Assembly (NCBI GenBank): GCA_013286795.1
Contig: JABDFA010000007.1
Location: 1-64,000 of the forward strand
Length of the DNA stretch: 64,000 nt
Origin: Candidatus Babelota bacterium
GTDB taxonomy: Bacteria; Babelota; Babeliae; Babelales; JABDEC01
Reading direction: 5' to 3'
The position numbers and the translations under genes are program-made. Shown here piece after piece: positions 53,607-63,033 of the stretch. The notes below the pieces were generated by a model, which did no database searches, was not told the DNA's origin, and was given only the letters and a program-made list of their open reading frames with translations. Within the stretch, counting starts at the first letter, position 1. Every line of letters starts with the position of its first letter.

Positions 53607-54347
53607 TTTAGTTTTTAAAGTGATATATAAATTTTTCCAGAAAATTTTACTACTACCTGGCATAGGTGGTTGTTCTAGAGCTTTTGATAGAACCTTAATA
53701 ATTAGTGATGAAAATTTATATTTTTGAATGTTATTTTCAAGTAAAGCTGTTTTGTTTTCTTGTATCCAATAATTAAATATAAAGTCTAAATTTTCTAAAC
53801 TGTCTTGTTCATTTGGGTTGATTTTTTCTAAAGTTTTTAGAAAAATCTCTGGATTAGAATTTTTGATATTTATAAAAAAAATATGAAATTCATCAAAACT
53901 ATTTTTTTTATTATCAGAATATAATGTTGTAATAGTACATCGTGATTTGATGGTAGGTAAAATAAGATTCTCTCTTTGGGCTAATAAAAAAAAATAATAA
54001 CCTTTTTTTGGCTCTTCTATTGATTTCAAGAGTTTATTTGAACAGTTTATTCCTAGAAAGTCTGCCTTTTCTAAGATTATAAAAAATTTCTCATCATCAT
54101 CGAGAGTAAATGAAATTTTATTAAATATTATTTCAATATCATCTAGAGTGTACTGTTTTTCCGGTTTTAACCAAATTATTTTTGAATATTTATTTTCTTC
54201 TATTTGTTTACAAACTATGCATGTTTTACAACTATTATTTTTACAAAATATATTATTTAGTAATGCTTTAGTATAAATAATATTTTGTTCTTCAGGGCCT
54301 ATTATAAGTTGAGCCTGGGTAGTTGGATTAAAATTTATTGGTAACAT
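53601..54347 (-). CDS. holB: DNA polymerase III delta' subunit-like (clamp loader)
   Basis: 248 residues. Clamp-loader AAA+ fold of the non-ATP-binding type: the Walker A position reads GPEEQNI, as expected for delta'. It has the zinc-type cluster CKNNSCKTCIVCKQ, KADFLGINCSNKLLKSIEEP and LPTIKSRC (the SRC motif). It follows tmk with a 20-base overlap, a common pairing. Its 3' end overlaps the convergent ankyrin gene by six bases. Confidence 0.85.
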   Translation of the reverse strand: MLPINFNPTTQAQLIIGPEEQNIIYTKALLNNIFCKNNSCKTCIVCKQIEENKYSKIIWLKPEKQYTLDDIEIIFNKISFTLDDDEKFFIILEKADFLGINCSNKLLKSIEEPKKGYYFFLLAQRENLILPTIKSRCTITTLYSDNKKNSFDEFHIFFINIKNSNPEIFLKTLEKINPNEQDSLENLDFIFNYWIQENKTALLENNIQKYKFSSLIIKVLSKALEQPPMPGSSKIFWKNLYITLKTKL

Positions 54348-54978
54348 AATATTTTAGAAGATTATTTAAGTTATTTATAGTGTCTTGTGTAAGTTGTTCT
54401 ATACTTTGGCATCCATCTAAAATTATAACATTTTTTTTGTTTTTAAAAATTTCATTAAATCCATTAAGAATTTTTTCAGTAAAAGATTTTTTTTCTTTTT
54501 CAAAGTGTGTTAGATCTTGATTGCGTTCTATAATTCGTTTCCATGCTGTTTCTGTATCAATTTTTACATAAAAAATGAGATCGTATTCTATATTATTCAT
54601 GGCCCAGTTATTTATTGTGTCAATTATTTTGGGATCAAGCCCTCTTGCATAACCTTGATAAGCCAGTGATGAATATTTTGATCTATCTGATATAATAATT
54701 TTTTTTTCTTGTAAACTAGGTATAATTATTTCTTTGCAATGCTCTGCTCTATCTGCAGCAAAAAGAAGATATTCTGATTTGTCACAAATTTTAATTGTTC
54801 TTTCTTGTAAGATCTTTCTTAAATTAATACCTAATGCAGTTCCTCCTGGTTCTTTTGTAATAATATGTGGAAAGTTTTCTTTTTTAAGATATTGCGCTAA
54901 ATTCTTTACAAGAGTTGATTTGCCTGAACCATCTATTCCTTCAACAGTTATAAGAATGCCTTTAGCTAGATGTTGCAT
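54328..54978 (-). CDS. tmk: Thymidylate kinase
   Basis: 216 residues. P-loop VEGIDGSGKST, then TKEPGGTALG (DR-type substrate region), DRYxxS-like DRSKYSSLAYQG, and a lid region around RIIERNQD. Converts dTMP to dTDP. Coupled to holB. Confidence 0.93.
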   Translation of the reverse strand: MQHLAKGILITVEGIDGSGKSTLVKNLAQYLKKENFPHIITKEPGGTALGINLRKILQERTIKICDKSEYLLFAADRAEHCKEIIIPSLQEKKIIISDRSKYSSLAYQGYARGLDPKIIDTINNWAMNNIEYDLIFYVKIDTETAWKRIIERNQDLTHFEKEKKSFTEKILNGFNEIFKNKKNVIILDGCQSIEQLTQDTINNLNNLLKYYVTNKF

Positions 54979-55032
54979 TTTTGGTTCCTTAGAACGTTTT
55001 TTTATTTTATATAGTATAGCTTAATAAATATC

Positions 55033-56148
55033 ATGTCAAAATTAAGAATATTGCATATTACATCAAGTTTAAAAATTGGAGGAGCTGAGTCACTTTTATT
55101 TGATATTGTAAGATCTTTAGATAAAAATGAATTTGAAAATTTTGTTATATATTTTCATAATGGTCCTAATGTAAAAAAAATAGAAGACTTAGGCGTTCCC
55201 ATTTTTCAAGTTAAAGGATTGATATGTAAATATGATCCTATATTTTTCTGGAAACTATTTTGTTTAATAAAAAAAATAAAACCAAACTGTATACATTCTT
55301 TATTATGGTCAGCAAATTTTTTTTCTTCTATTATTGCAAAATTGTTAAATATACCTATATTTTGTGTTTTACATTCTGGATACAATTTGGGTTCTAATCG
55401 TGATAATAAATTACGTTCGTTTTTAGATAAAATTACTTTTTTTTGCGTAAATAAAATTATTTGTGTGTCGCAAAATGTTTATGATATTACTGTCACTAAA
55501 TATCCAATGATCTCTGGAAAAACTATTATAATTAAAAATGGCATAGATTCTAATTATATTGTTAATAAAGGTCTAGAATTATGCAAAAAAAGGCATGAAT
55601 TTGGAATTAAGGATTCAGATTTTGTTATAGGAACTGTAGGTAGGTTGGTTCCCGTTAAAAATCATGAGTTTCTAATAGAAATTACTGTGCTCTTAGATAA
55701 AAAACATGACAATATAAAACTAATAATAGTTGGTGAAGGACCACTTGAAAATTTACTTTATAAAAAGGTTAAGGATTTGGGTATTGTTGAGAGGGTTTTT
55801 TTTATAAAATCTTGGCAGGCTTATGGTTTTTATCCATTATTTGATTGTTTTGTCCAGTGTTCTCAACAAGAGGGTTTATCCATAGCTTTGCTGGAAGCAA
55901 TGAGTTTTGGGGTTCCTTGTATAGTAACGTCTGTTAAACACGAAGTTATTGTGTCAGGTTCTAATGGATATCTATCAAATATGAATCTTTTTGATTTAGT
56001 TAGAGCAATCGAATTTATCTATAATAACCATAATTTATCTAGGAAAATAGGGCTTGCTGGCCAAAGAACAATTATAGATTTATTTAATTTGCAAAGAATG
56101 ATTGACTCATATCAAAAATTATGTAAAAGTTTATGCATAAGAAGTTAA
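55033..56148 (+). CDS. Glycosyltransferase family 4
   Basis: 371 residues with two Rossmann domains. An N-terminal SSLKIGGAESLL, and in the C-terminal domain GTVGRLVPVKNHEFLIE, IIVGEGPLENLL and SQQEGLSIALLEAMSFGVPCI (E-x7-E). Acceptor unknown. It is divergent from tmk and followed by a strong hairpin. Confidence 0.9.
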   Translation: MSKLRILHITSSLKIGGAESLLFDIVRSLDKNEFENFVIYFHNGPNVKKIEDLGVPIFQVKGLICKYDPIFFWKLFCLIKKIKPNCIHSLLWSANFFSSIIAKLLNIPIFCVLHSGYNLGSNRDNKLRSFLDKITFFCVNKIICVSQNVYDITVTKYPMISGKTIIIKNGIDSNYIVNKGLELCKKRHEFGIKDSDFVIGTVGRLVPVKNHEFLIEITVLLDKKHDNIKLIIVGEGPLENLLYKKVKDLGIVERVFFIKSWQAYGFYPLFDCFVQCSQQEGLSIALLEAMSFGVPCIVTSVKHEVIVSGSNGYLSNMNLFDLVRAIEFIYNNHNLSRKIGLAGQRTIIDLFNLQRMIDSYQKLCKSLCIRS

Positions 56149-56223
56149 TTGAATTTGATTTTTTTGTGATTGTGTTATACCATAAGGTATATCAGTAAAA
56201 GTTTTAACTTAGGATAACCTCCA

Positions 56224-56271
56224 TTTCCCCTATCCAGGAATTTTTAATTACTGGATGGGGAAAAATTTTTT
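56224..56271 (+). terminator. Hairpin with T-run directly upstream of the NAPE-PLD-like gene
   Basis: TTTCCCCTATCCAG pairs with CTGGATGGGGAAA (one bulged base, 13 pairs), followed by AATTTTTT, ending only seven bases before the next ATG. Strong as a terminator but too close to the start to leave room for another promoter. Confidence 0.8.
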
Positions 56272-56277
56272 AAAGAG

Positions 56278-57348
56278 ATGTTTTCAAATCAAAAAATAAG
56301 ACCTATTTTAAAAAATGGTCGATTTTATAATTTTCCAGACGAACCAAAGACTGGGCTTAAAGGTTACTCTTATATGCTTCGGTCTCTTTTGCATGAAATC
56401 TATATTTTTATTGTTTCATTAAAAAATGGTAAATCAAGGCTTCCAAAAAATTCGGATCAATGGGTTGATAGTTGTAAAATTCCAATTAGAAGTCAAAGGT
56501 TATTAATTACCTGGATAGGACATGCATCGTTTTTGATACAAGTTGGTAATATTAATATTCTTACGGATCCAATTTTTGGCGACGCTACATTTTTTTTCCC
56601 AAGAATTTTTCCGGCTGGTATAAAGATTGAAGATTTGCCATCTATAGATTATGTAATAATTTCACATAATCATTTGGATCACATGGATAGCAAAAGTTTA
56701 ATTGCCTTAAAGAAATTGAATCCAAATATATCAATTCTTGTGCCATATGGAGATAAGATTTGGTTTGAAAAAAGAAATTTTTCTAAAGTTTTTGAAGCTG
56801 TTTGGTGGGAAGATTTTGTTTTTGATGCAATGAATAAAATTAAGTTTACCTTTTTGCCAGCTTACCATTGGTCACAAAGAACTTTATTTGACCAAAATAA
56901 ATCATTGTGGGGTAGCTGGATGATAGAATGTAGTGGGTATAAAGTTTATTTTGCCGGAGATACTGCTTATTCTAGGCATTTTGAAAATATTTCTAAATAT
57001 TTTCATCATATAGATGTAGCATTGATGCCCATAGGGCCTTGTGAGCCTAGAGAAAAAATGTGTCTTTCCCATATTAATGCCGAAGAAGCAGGGAGAGCTT
57101 TTTTAGATTTAGGAGCAAAAAATTTTATTCCAATGCATTGGGGTACTTACCATTTTGGAACTGATAATGTTGATACACCACTAAATAGAATTAAAATCTG
57201 GTGGAATAATAACCAATTAAATTTAATATCAAAATTTTTACATTCCTTAAAGATTGGTCAATCTATTGAATTTAATTTACCCCAAGCTCAAAAAATTATA
57301 TCTCAAGTAAATTCCCAAATACTCTCCTCCAGTCATCCTGAAAATTAA
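56278..57348 (+). CDS. Metallo-beta-lactamase-fold hydrolase, NAPE-PLD/UlaG-like
   Basis: 356 residues. TWIGHASFLIQ, LTDPIF, the metal motif SHNHLDHMD (H130, H132, D134, H135), FAGDTAYS (D228) and PMHWGTYHF (H287) make up the full metal site of the N-acylphosphatidylethanolamine phospholipase D-like group. Bacterial members hydrolyse membrane lipids or related phosphodiesters; the substrate is not settled. There is no signal peptide. A hairpin/terminator sits just before the start. Confidence 0.86.
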   Translation: MFSNQKIRPILKNGRFYNFPDEPKTGLKGYSYMLRSLLHEIYIFIVSLKNGKSRLPKNSDQWVDSCKIPIRSQRLLITWIGHASFLIQVGNINILTDPIFGDATFFFPRIFPAGIKIEDLPSIDYVIISHNHLDHMDSKSLIALKKLNPNISILVPYGDKIWFEKRNFSKVFEAVWWEDFVFDAMNKIKFTFLPAYHWSQRTLFDQNKSLWGSWMIECSGYKVYFAGDTAYSRHFENISKYFHHIDVALMPIGPCEPREKMCLSHINAEEAGRAFLDLGAKNFIPMHWGTYHFGTDNVDTPLNRIKIWWNNNQLNLISKFLHSLKIGQSIEFNLPQAQKIISQVNSQILSSSHPEN

Positions 57349-58082
57349 ATCTCAAATTCAAATTCAAAATCTAAGGATTTAAGACATTTTATAAAATATT
57401 CTGGTAAAGAGTGAAATGTTTTAGTTTGATCATAATCTAGAGATAGTTGAGTTGGATGGCTATCACGATTTAAGCAAGGTTTTCTTGAAGAATTTTTGTA
57501 AAGCAAATTCTCTTTTTTGAAATATTTTGTTCTTTGGAAATCCATTAAAAGTTTTATTTGTTGTAAATTCATTTTTCTTATAAAACTTAAAAAATATTTT
57601 TTGGTCAGACTTAAATACAGAACCTTCTTGCTTCTTTCACCTGAACTACCAAATTGTGTTCCACTACATATAAATTTACGATTTTCTTTAGGATAATGTT
57701 CTTCTTGGTTTTCCCACATAGTTCTTAATTTAGCTTTGATTTCTGGAATTATTGGATCAGATAATGGTATTTGAGTAAAACTAGATAAATATAATAGATC
57801 TGCTCCCTTATCGTCATAATATCTAGCTAAAATATAGTTTTTATCTTCATCTACTATTACTGTAGCAAATGTAGCTAATATAAGTCTGAATCTGTAGAAA
57901 GATAAAAGTTTATTAAAACTTGGATGATATTCTATAATTTTTGAGATTAATACCTCTGGTAATTTCTTGAAATTTTCTTGGGTTAAAGAATAATTATATT
58001 TTTGTTTATATTCCGTACCATTAACAAAAAAATTTGTTAATAATACACTTAATAAAAATTTAAAATTAAACTTGAAATACAA
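57345..58082 (-). CDS. Exported F-box-like protein, tandem paralogue
   Basis: About 245 residues. A hydrophobic signal (FLLSVLLTNFFVNG) is followed by EYKQKYNYSLTQENFKKLP and then an F-box-like stretch (LPEVLISKIIEYHPSFNKLL). The rest is of unknown fold, paralogous to the preceding gene. No ATG is available; TTG 58082 has GGAG eight bases upstream, and a TTG at 58103 is an alternative. It overlaps the end of its paralogue. Confidence 0.7.
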   Translation of the reverse strand: MYFKFNFKFLLSVLLTNFFVNGTEYKQKYNYSLTQENFKKLPEVLISKIIEYHPSFNKLLSFYRFRLILATFATVIVDEDKNYILARYYDDKGADLLYLSSFTQIPLSDPIIPEIKAKLRTMWENQEEHYPKENRKFICSGTQFGSSGERSKKVLYLSLTKKYFLSFIRKMNLQQIKLLMDFQRTKYFKKENLLYKNSSRKPCLNRDSHPTQLSLDYDQTKTFHSLPEYFIKCLKSLDFEFEFEI

Positions 58083-58779
58083 ATTCACATTCTCCAAAAG
58101 CAAGAGGTGGCTCCATTAGCTGATGATAATGTCTTAAGAAAAACCCTGGCAGCGAAAAAAAAGTTTTTGTTTGTTCTTCGTTAAAACATAGATGATGAGG
58201 ATTTAATACCTTATTTTTAGCTATAAATCTATACCTATAAATTTCTAAATATTTTTGTATATCCATTAATAGTTCAATTTGCTTAAGACTCATTTTTCTT
58301 ACTAGTTCTAAAGTATATTTTTTAGTAATGCCAACTTTTATGTCCCATGGGCCATAATATATAGTGAAGTTAGCATTTTTATCTGATTCTCCTTCAATAT
58401 ATGTAACTGAAGGGGGTAATGATTTTATAGAATCTAAAGCTTCCTTATATCTATAATCATTATATTTTAACAATTTTCCATCATTTAAATTAAAGACAAA
58501 TCTATTTTTTGGGAGTCTGTTACTTTTTATAGCCAAATATCCCTTGATTAAATCCGCAAAAAATGTTGCATATACCGTATACCAAAACTTAGTTTCGCGT
58601 GAATTCAGATATTTTATTGTATCGGTATGATAAAGCATAATTTCTATAATTATTGCATTAGGCAATTTTTTCTTTAATTTTTCTAAAGATAAAGAGTAGT
58701 TATGTTTTTGTTTATATTCTATGCTATTGACAAAATTTATTAATAATAGTGATAATAATAAAATTTTTTGTTTTGTCAC
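58066..58779 (-). CDS. Exported F-box-like protein, tandem paralogue
   Basis: 237 residues with a signal peptide (LLLSLLLINFVNS). Near the mature N-terminus it has EYKQKHNYSLSLEKLKKKLP followed by NAIIIEIMLYHTDTIKYL, matching the neighbour in both the lead-in and the F-box-like helix. The remainder shares the KYTLELVRKMSLKQIELLMDIQ pattern with it. It starts with ATGA overlap on the stop of the cysteine synthase gene, so it is translated with that enzyme. Confidence 0.72.
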   Translation of the reverse strand: MTKQKILLLSLLLINFVNSIEYKQKHNYSLSLEKLKKKLPNAIIIEIMLYHTDTIKYLNSRETKFWYTVYATFFADLIKGYLAIKSNRLPKNRFVFNLNDGKLLKYNDYRYKEALDSIKSLPPSVTYIEGESDKNANFTIYYGPWDIKVGITKKYTLELVRKMSLKQIELLMDIQKYLEIYRYRFIAKNKVLNPHHLCFNEEQTKTFFSLPGFFLRHYHQLMEPPLAFGECEFVFQV

Positions 58780-59744
58780 AAACTTATCTCAGGTTCTTTA
58801 TATTCTGAATAAATTTTTGTTTCGTTGTTATCAACAGCATAAAAACCTTTGCTTAAGTAAGCTCTGCCGGAATCTCCAAAAATCATTACTGCTAAATCAT
58901 TAGATGTTAAGTTTTTTGCATACTCTTTTACGGCCTGAGCTACAGCTCCGCTACTTCCTCCAACTAACAAACTTTGTTCTGTAGCTAAATATTTGAGCAT
59001 TTCTATGGTGTTAGTATCTGAAACAGGAATGATTTCATCAATCACAGATTTATCAAGAACAGGGGTATCAAAATCTATACCTATTCCTTCTATTTTGTAT
59101 GGCTTAGGATTACCCTTGGTTGATCTGAATGAATTTATAGAATCTACTGCAATAATTTTTATTTTTGAATTTTGTTTTTTTAAATATCTTCCAACTCCGC
59201 TAACTGTTCCTCCTGTTCCTGCTCCTGCAAAAAAATGGGTTATTTTTCCCTCAGTTTGTTTCCATATTTCCGGTCCGGTTAATGCTTCATGACCCATCGT
59301 ATTAACAACATTAAAATATTGGTCCGGCATGAAAGAGTTAGGAGTATTTTTATGAATTCTAGCAGCAACACTATGATAACTTTGTGGATCATCTATAAAT
59401 GCTGTAGAGGGACACATAACAATTTCTGCGCCATAAGCCTTAATTGTTTGTAATTTTTCTTGGCTAACTTTTTGTGAAACAGCAATAATAACCTTGTATC
59501 CTTTTGCTTTGCCAATCATAGCTACAGCAATTCCATGATTTCCAGAAGAAGCATCTACAATTATTCCTCCGGGGTTTAATAATCCATTTTTTTCTGCATA
59601 TTCTATCATGAATAAAGCTGATCTGTCTTTAATACTACCACCGGGATTTAGATATTCTAATTTTGCATATATTTTTGCCTGTGTATCATATTTAACTTGA
59701 ACTAATGGCGTATTACCTATTGCATCTAAGATGTTTTTGTACAT
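58776..59744 (-). CDS. Cysteine synthase/cystathionine beta-synthase-family PLP enzyme
   Basis: 322 residues. The PLP lysine is K39 in NPGGSIKDRSA; SSGNHG and GAGTGGTVSG bind substrate and phosphate, and FGDSGRAYLS is the C-terminal PLP contact. All are intact. Likely O-acetylserine-dependent cysteine synthesis, but CBS activity cannot be excluded. It is the first gene of a transcript that continues into two exported F-box-like genes. Confidence 0.88.
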   Translation of the reverse strand: MYKNILDAIGNTPLVQVKYDTQAKIYAKLEYLNPGGSIKDRSALFMIEYAEKNGLLNPGGIIVDASSGNHGIAVAMIGKAKGYKVIIAVSQKVSQEKLQTIKAYGAEIVMCPSTAFIDDPQSYHSVAARIHKNTPNSFMPDQYFNVVNTMGHEALTGPEIWKQTEGKITHFFAGAGTGGTVSGVGRYLKKQNSKIKIIAVDSINSFRSTKGNPKPYKIEGIGIDFDTPVLDKSVIDEIIPVSDTNTIEMLKYLATEQSLLVGGSSGAVAQAVKEYAKNLTSNDLAVMIFGDSGRAYLSKGFYAVDNNETKIYSEYKEPEISL

Positions 59745-59751
59745 TTTTTCC

Positions 59752-60894
59752 TTAAAAATTTGTAAATTTTTTATATAGATTAATATGTTTTTGTAACATT
59801 ACAGAATCTTTAAAATCTGTTAAATCTTCTTTATAATTTTTTAGTTTATAACAAAGTTTTTTATTTTTCATCAATTTTTGCATTCCCATACTTAATTCTT
59901 GCCAATTACCTTGTTCAAATAAAAATCCATTCTTTCCTTGGGATATTACATCTGATATCCCACCTGTTTTATAAGATAAAATTGGTAATTTTAAAAGACG
60001 GGCTTCAATTATAGCGCATGGTAAACCTTCCCATAAGGATGACAAGACAAATGCATCCCAGTTAATCATAATTTCAGCTACGTTGTGTTTCCAGCCATGT
60101 AATACAATTTGATTTTCTAAATTATTTTGTGTTATCCAGCTTTCTAACTCTGGTCTTAGTTCCCCATCTCCTATAACCTCTAAAGCGCAATTATTGTTTT
60201 CTTGGTAAGCTAGTTTAAAAGCCTTAAAAAGATCAATTAAATTTTTTTGTTTTTTAAAGCATGAAATTGTTCCAAAAATAAATTTATCTTTTGTTTCGTA
60301 AATTCTTTTTGTTGGATAAAATTTTTCCCATTCTACAGCGGCTCTAATAATAGAGTGTTTATTTTTAAAATTTGGTAATAACTTAATTCCCGTTTTTACA
60401 TCTTCAGATGACACGCAAATAAAATGAGTTGTTATTACACTAGTTATAAGTTCAGGCAAATAAGTAAAAAGCCAAGTTAATTTATTTTGATAATTATTAA
60501 AACCGTAACCATGGATTGTATGAATTCTATTTTTCACTCCTGCAAATAGCCCTGCCCATCGCCCCAAAAGGCCTGCTTTGGTGCTGTGTGTATGAATTAT
60601 AAGATTAGGATATATTTTTTTTAGTTCTCTAATTTTTTTAATTAGTTCTATAAAATTTTTTATTTCTTTAAATATATAAAAAATAGAAACTTCTCTTTTG
60701 AAATTTGCAAGCATAATTATATCTGGCGAATCTTTTAATTCATTTGTTAGTATACCATCTGTGCCTGATATTAATTTTATATTATTGCCAGATTCTTTTA
60801 AACCACGCATTAAGCTTAAGCATACTTTTTGAGCACCTCCTAATTCTAATTTTGTTATTATATAAAGAATATGAAGTTTATTTACATTTCCCAT
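59752..60894 (-). CDS. Glycosyltransferase family 4
   Basis: 380 residues from ATG 60894, which follows AAAAGGG; the frame is open much further but the added part looks like a shadow of the gene on the other strand. ITKLELGGAQKVCLSL, then GTISCFKKQKNLIDLFKAF, and SSLWEGLPCAIIEARLLKLPIL (E-x7-E) identify a GT4 retaining enzyme. Acceptor unknown. It lies eight bases ahead of the cysteine synthase gene. Confidence 0.88.
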   Translation of the reverse strand: MGNVNKLHILYIITKLELGGAQKVCLSLMRGLKESGNNIKLISGTDGILTNELKDSPDIIMLANFKREVSIFYIFKEIKNFIELIKKIRELKKIYPNLIIHTHSTKAGLLGRWAGLFAGVKNRIHTIHGYGFNNYQNKLTWLFTYLPELITSVITTHFICVSSEDVKTGIKLLPNFKNKHSIIRAAVEWEKFYPTKRIYETKDKFIFGTISCFKKQKNLIDLFKAFKLAYQENNNCALEVIGDGELRPELESWITQNNLENQIVLHGWKHNVAEIMINWDAFVLSSLWEGLPCAIIEARLLKLPILSYKTGGISDVISQGKNGFLFEQGNWQELSMGMQKLMKNKKLCYKLKNYKEDLTDFKDSVMLQKHINLYKKFTNF

Positions 60895-61012
60895 TTTTTT
60901 CCCTTTTTTTTTTAATATTAATTTTTGATGATAATTATAGTTCTTTTTATAGAAAATGGTGATAAAATTATTTAGTAAGAAAAATAATAAAATTAAATAC
61001 AGGATAATTAAC

Positions 61013-61888
61013 GTGAGTTTGAATAAAATTTCTATTTTTGTTTTTATATTTATAAGCCAAAATATTCTTGGTATGTGGCCCGGCAATTTAACATGGAAGC
61101 AATATATGGAAAAACGAGAAAAAGATAGGGTAGATAAAATAATCCTTAAGAAAAAGATTGATTATTTAATAGAACATAAAAAAAATTTAAATGAATATAG
61201 TAAATTCGAAATAGTACTTTCTTTTTCGGATATTGGATATAATGGATTTACCCAAGAACACAGGTTCAAATCAAAAGAATTTATAAGTGAAGGGAATCCT
61301 TTGCAACAAGCAATGTTTTTTAAAGATTTTGTTTTAATAGAATCTGTTTTGAAAGCCGGAGCAGACGTTAATCAGCTTTTCTCAACCGGTATTGGTCATA
61401 GGAAGGAATCAGCTATGCATTATGTGGCCTCAAAAGGCTATTTTGATTTAATGCCACTTTTAATAAAATTTGGAGCGTTAATTGATATTGAAGATTCTAA
61501 TGGGGATACGCCTTTACATTTAGCAGCTAGAGGCACGGAATTTAATGGTTTGGATACTTTAGAGTTTTTAATTAAAAAAGGTGCTAAATTAAATTGTATG
61601 AATAAGGGTGGGCTTACCCCATTAATGGTTGCAGCTGAAAATCTTGGGGAAAAACATGGAGATAAATTTGCTGTTATGAAGTTGCTTTTATTTAATGGAG
61701 CAAATCCTAATAAAATTGATTTTAAAGGTCGTGATGTTATTGATTGTTTTAAAAAATATGATGATAGCGTTGAATTTACTAAAATTTTAGAAGATTATAA
61801 AAAACAGATAAAAGATAAATTGCTTGAAAACTCTTCTATGAGTAATGATCCTGTTAATATTGTTGCAGATTATTTAGTTGCTGTTTAA
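61013..61888 (+). CDS. Exported ankyrin protein with C-terminal NIVADYL motif
   Basis: 291 residues from GTG 61013, chosen because it gives a clean signal peptide (SLNKISIFVFIFISQNILG) and has AGGA seven bases upstream; ATG 60956 is also in frame. Ankyrin repeats lie at about 100-225 (ESAMHYVASKGYFDLMPLLIKFGA, DTPLHLAARG, LTPLMVAAENLG). The end is MSNDPVNIVADYLVAV. First of four adjacent exported genes. Confidence 0.82.
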   Translation: MSLNKISIFVFIFISQNILGMWPGNLTWKQYMEKREKDRVDKIILKKKIDYLIEHKKNLNEYSKFEIVLSFSDIGYNGFTQEHRFKSKEFISEGNPLQQAMFFKDFVLIESVLKAGADVNQLFSTGIGHRKESAMHYVASKGYFDLMPLLIKFGALIDIEDSNGDTPLHLAARGTEFNGLDTLEFLIKKGAKLNCMNKGGLTPLMVAAENLGEKHGDKFAVMKLLLFNGANPNKIDFKGRDVIDCFKKYDDSVEFTKILEDYKKQIKDKLLENSSMSNDPVNIVADYLVAV

Positions 61889-61907
61889 ATTTTTAGGAGA
61901 ATAGTAA

Positions 61908-62558
61908 ATGAATATTGTAAGATTAATGATCTTAATTGTAACATTTTTTACATTTTCAATAAAATCATGTTGCCCTTGTTTTAAAGAACCCGTACCCAAA
62001 TCAAATTTATTGGATGCTAAAAATAATAAAAAAGTTCTTCTGAAAAAACGTATATTATCTGCAATTGAATCAAGAAAAGATTTAAATTTGCTTTATGAAT
62101 ATCAAACTTTAGATGGAGAAAATTGGAACGCACCACTTATAGCATGGGCCGTTAATTATAAAGACGAAGAAAGTATAAGATTATTATTGGCAAATCAAGT
62201 AAGAGTCAATAGACGATATCCTTTTGAAGGTATGGTTATTGGATATAATGCTATCAATAAAGAGTTGATAACTAGGTCACAGACAATTTTAGAATACTTG
62301 AATAATTTGTTATGTTTTAAAGAAAAAGAGGTTGCTGAATCAGGCTTTAAGGTAGCTGATATGATAGAATTATTTATAAAATCAGGAGCAAGGTTTCATC
62401 AAGACATATATACTTGGCAATCGGTCAAAACAGAAATATATGATAAATATAATCTTACAAATGTTAAAGTTGCAAATAGCGTAAGTGATGTTGTAACGGA
62501 ATTTGTGGTTGAAGAATTAAAAGAAGATAAAGAACAGGTTTATGAATTTCATGTATGA
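61908..62558 (+). CDS. Exported ankyrin-like protein
   Basis: 216 residues with a signal peptide (about 1-20) and CCPCF at the mature start. One or two degenerate ankyrin units (NAPLIAWAVNYKDEESIRLLLANQ) are followed by VKVANSVSDVVTEFVVEELK at the end, a degenerate version of the shared C-terminal motif. AGGAG precedes the ATG. Confidence 0.68.
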   Translation: MNIVRLMILIVTFFTFSIKSCCPCFKEPVPKSNLLDAKNNKKVLLKKRILSAIESRKDLNLLYEYQTLDGENWNAPLIAWAVNYKDEESIRLLLANQVRVNRRYPFEGMVIGYNAINKELITRSQTILEYLNNLLCFKEKEVAESGFKVADMIELFIKSGARFHQDIYTWQSVKTEIYDKYNLTNVKVANSVSDVVTEFVVEELKEDKEQVYEFHV

Positions 62559-63033
62559 TAAAAAGAAAGTTTTGTTTTTAGTTTCTATGTCAATATTCTC
62601 AAATGTGTTTAGTGGCAATGGTTGCGGGAAGGGCCATGTAGAAGAAAAAGAGAAAAAAGAAGAAGTGACAATTGTTAAGATGAGCAATATGCAGAAAATT
62701 TATACCTTAAGAGCAACAATTTATGGAGTGATACGTAACAAAGGAGATATTAATGCAAAATATAAATTGGTTGCAGAATCTGGACGTGTAAATGAAGCTA
62801 CTCTTTTAGAGTTTGCTGTCAATTATTATGATGCAAAAAGTGTAAAAAAATTACTTGAAAATGGTGCCAATTCAAATATAAATTTTACTATAGATCATGA
62901 TAAGAGAAAACCACTTCAGTCTATTTTAGTGCATCTGAAAAGTTCTGTTTACTTGTTTGAGTATGAAGATGTGCATAAGAGAATATGTCAGCTTCTTACT
63001 TCTAATATTAATTCTAATACTCTAACAACATGA
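62542..63033 (+). CDS. Exported ankyrin-like protein, paralogue of the next gene
   Basis: 163 residues with a signal peptide (VLFLVSMSIFSNVFSG). The following GCGKGHVEEKE is near-identical in layout to the next protein. There is one clear ankyrin-like unit (EATLLEFAVNYYDAKSVKKLLENGA). It lacks the C-terminal F-box-like end that its paralogue keeps. Overlaps both neighbours; ATG 62551 is an alternative start. Confidence 0.65.
   Translation: MNFMYDKKKVLFLVSMSIFSNVFSGNGCGKGHVEEKEKKEEVTIVKMSNMQKIYTLRATIYGVIRNKGDINAKYKLVAESGRVNEATLLEFAVNYYDAKSVKKLLENGANSNINFTIDHDKRKPLQSILVHLKSSVYLFEYEDVHKRICQLLTSNINSNTLTT

Noticed and set aside
60895-61086. 64-codon N-terminal extension of the glycosyltransferase
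   Set aside because: GT4 proteins begin near the GGAQ region; the extension is antisense to the next gene and follows no ribosome site.
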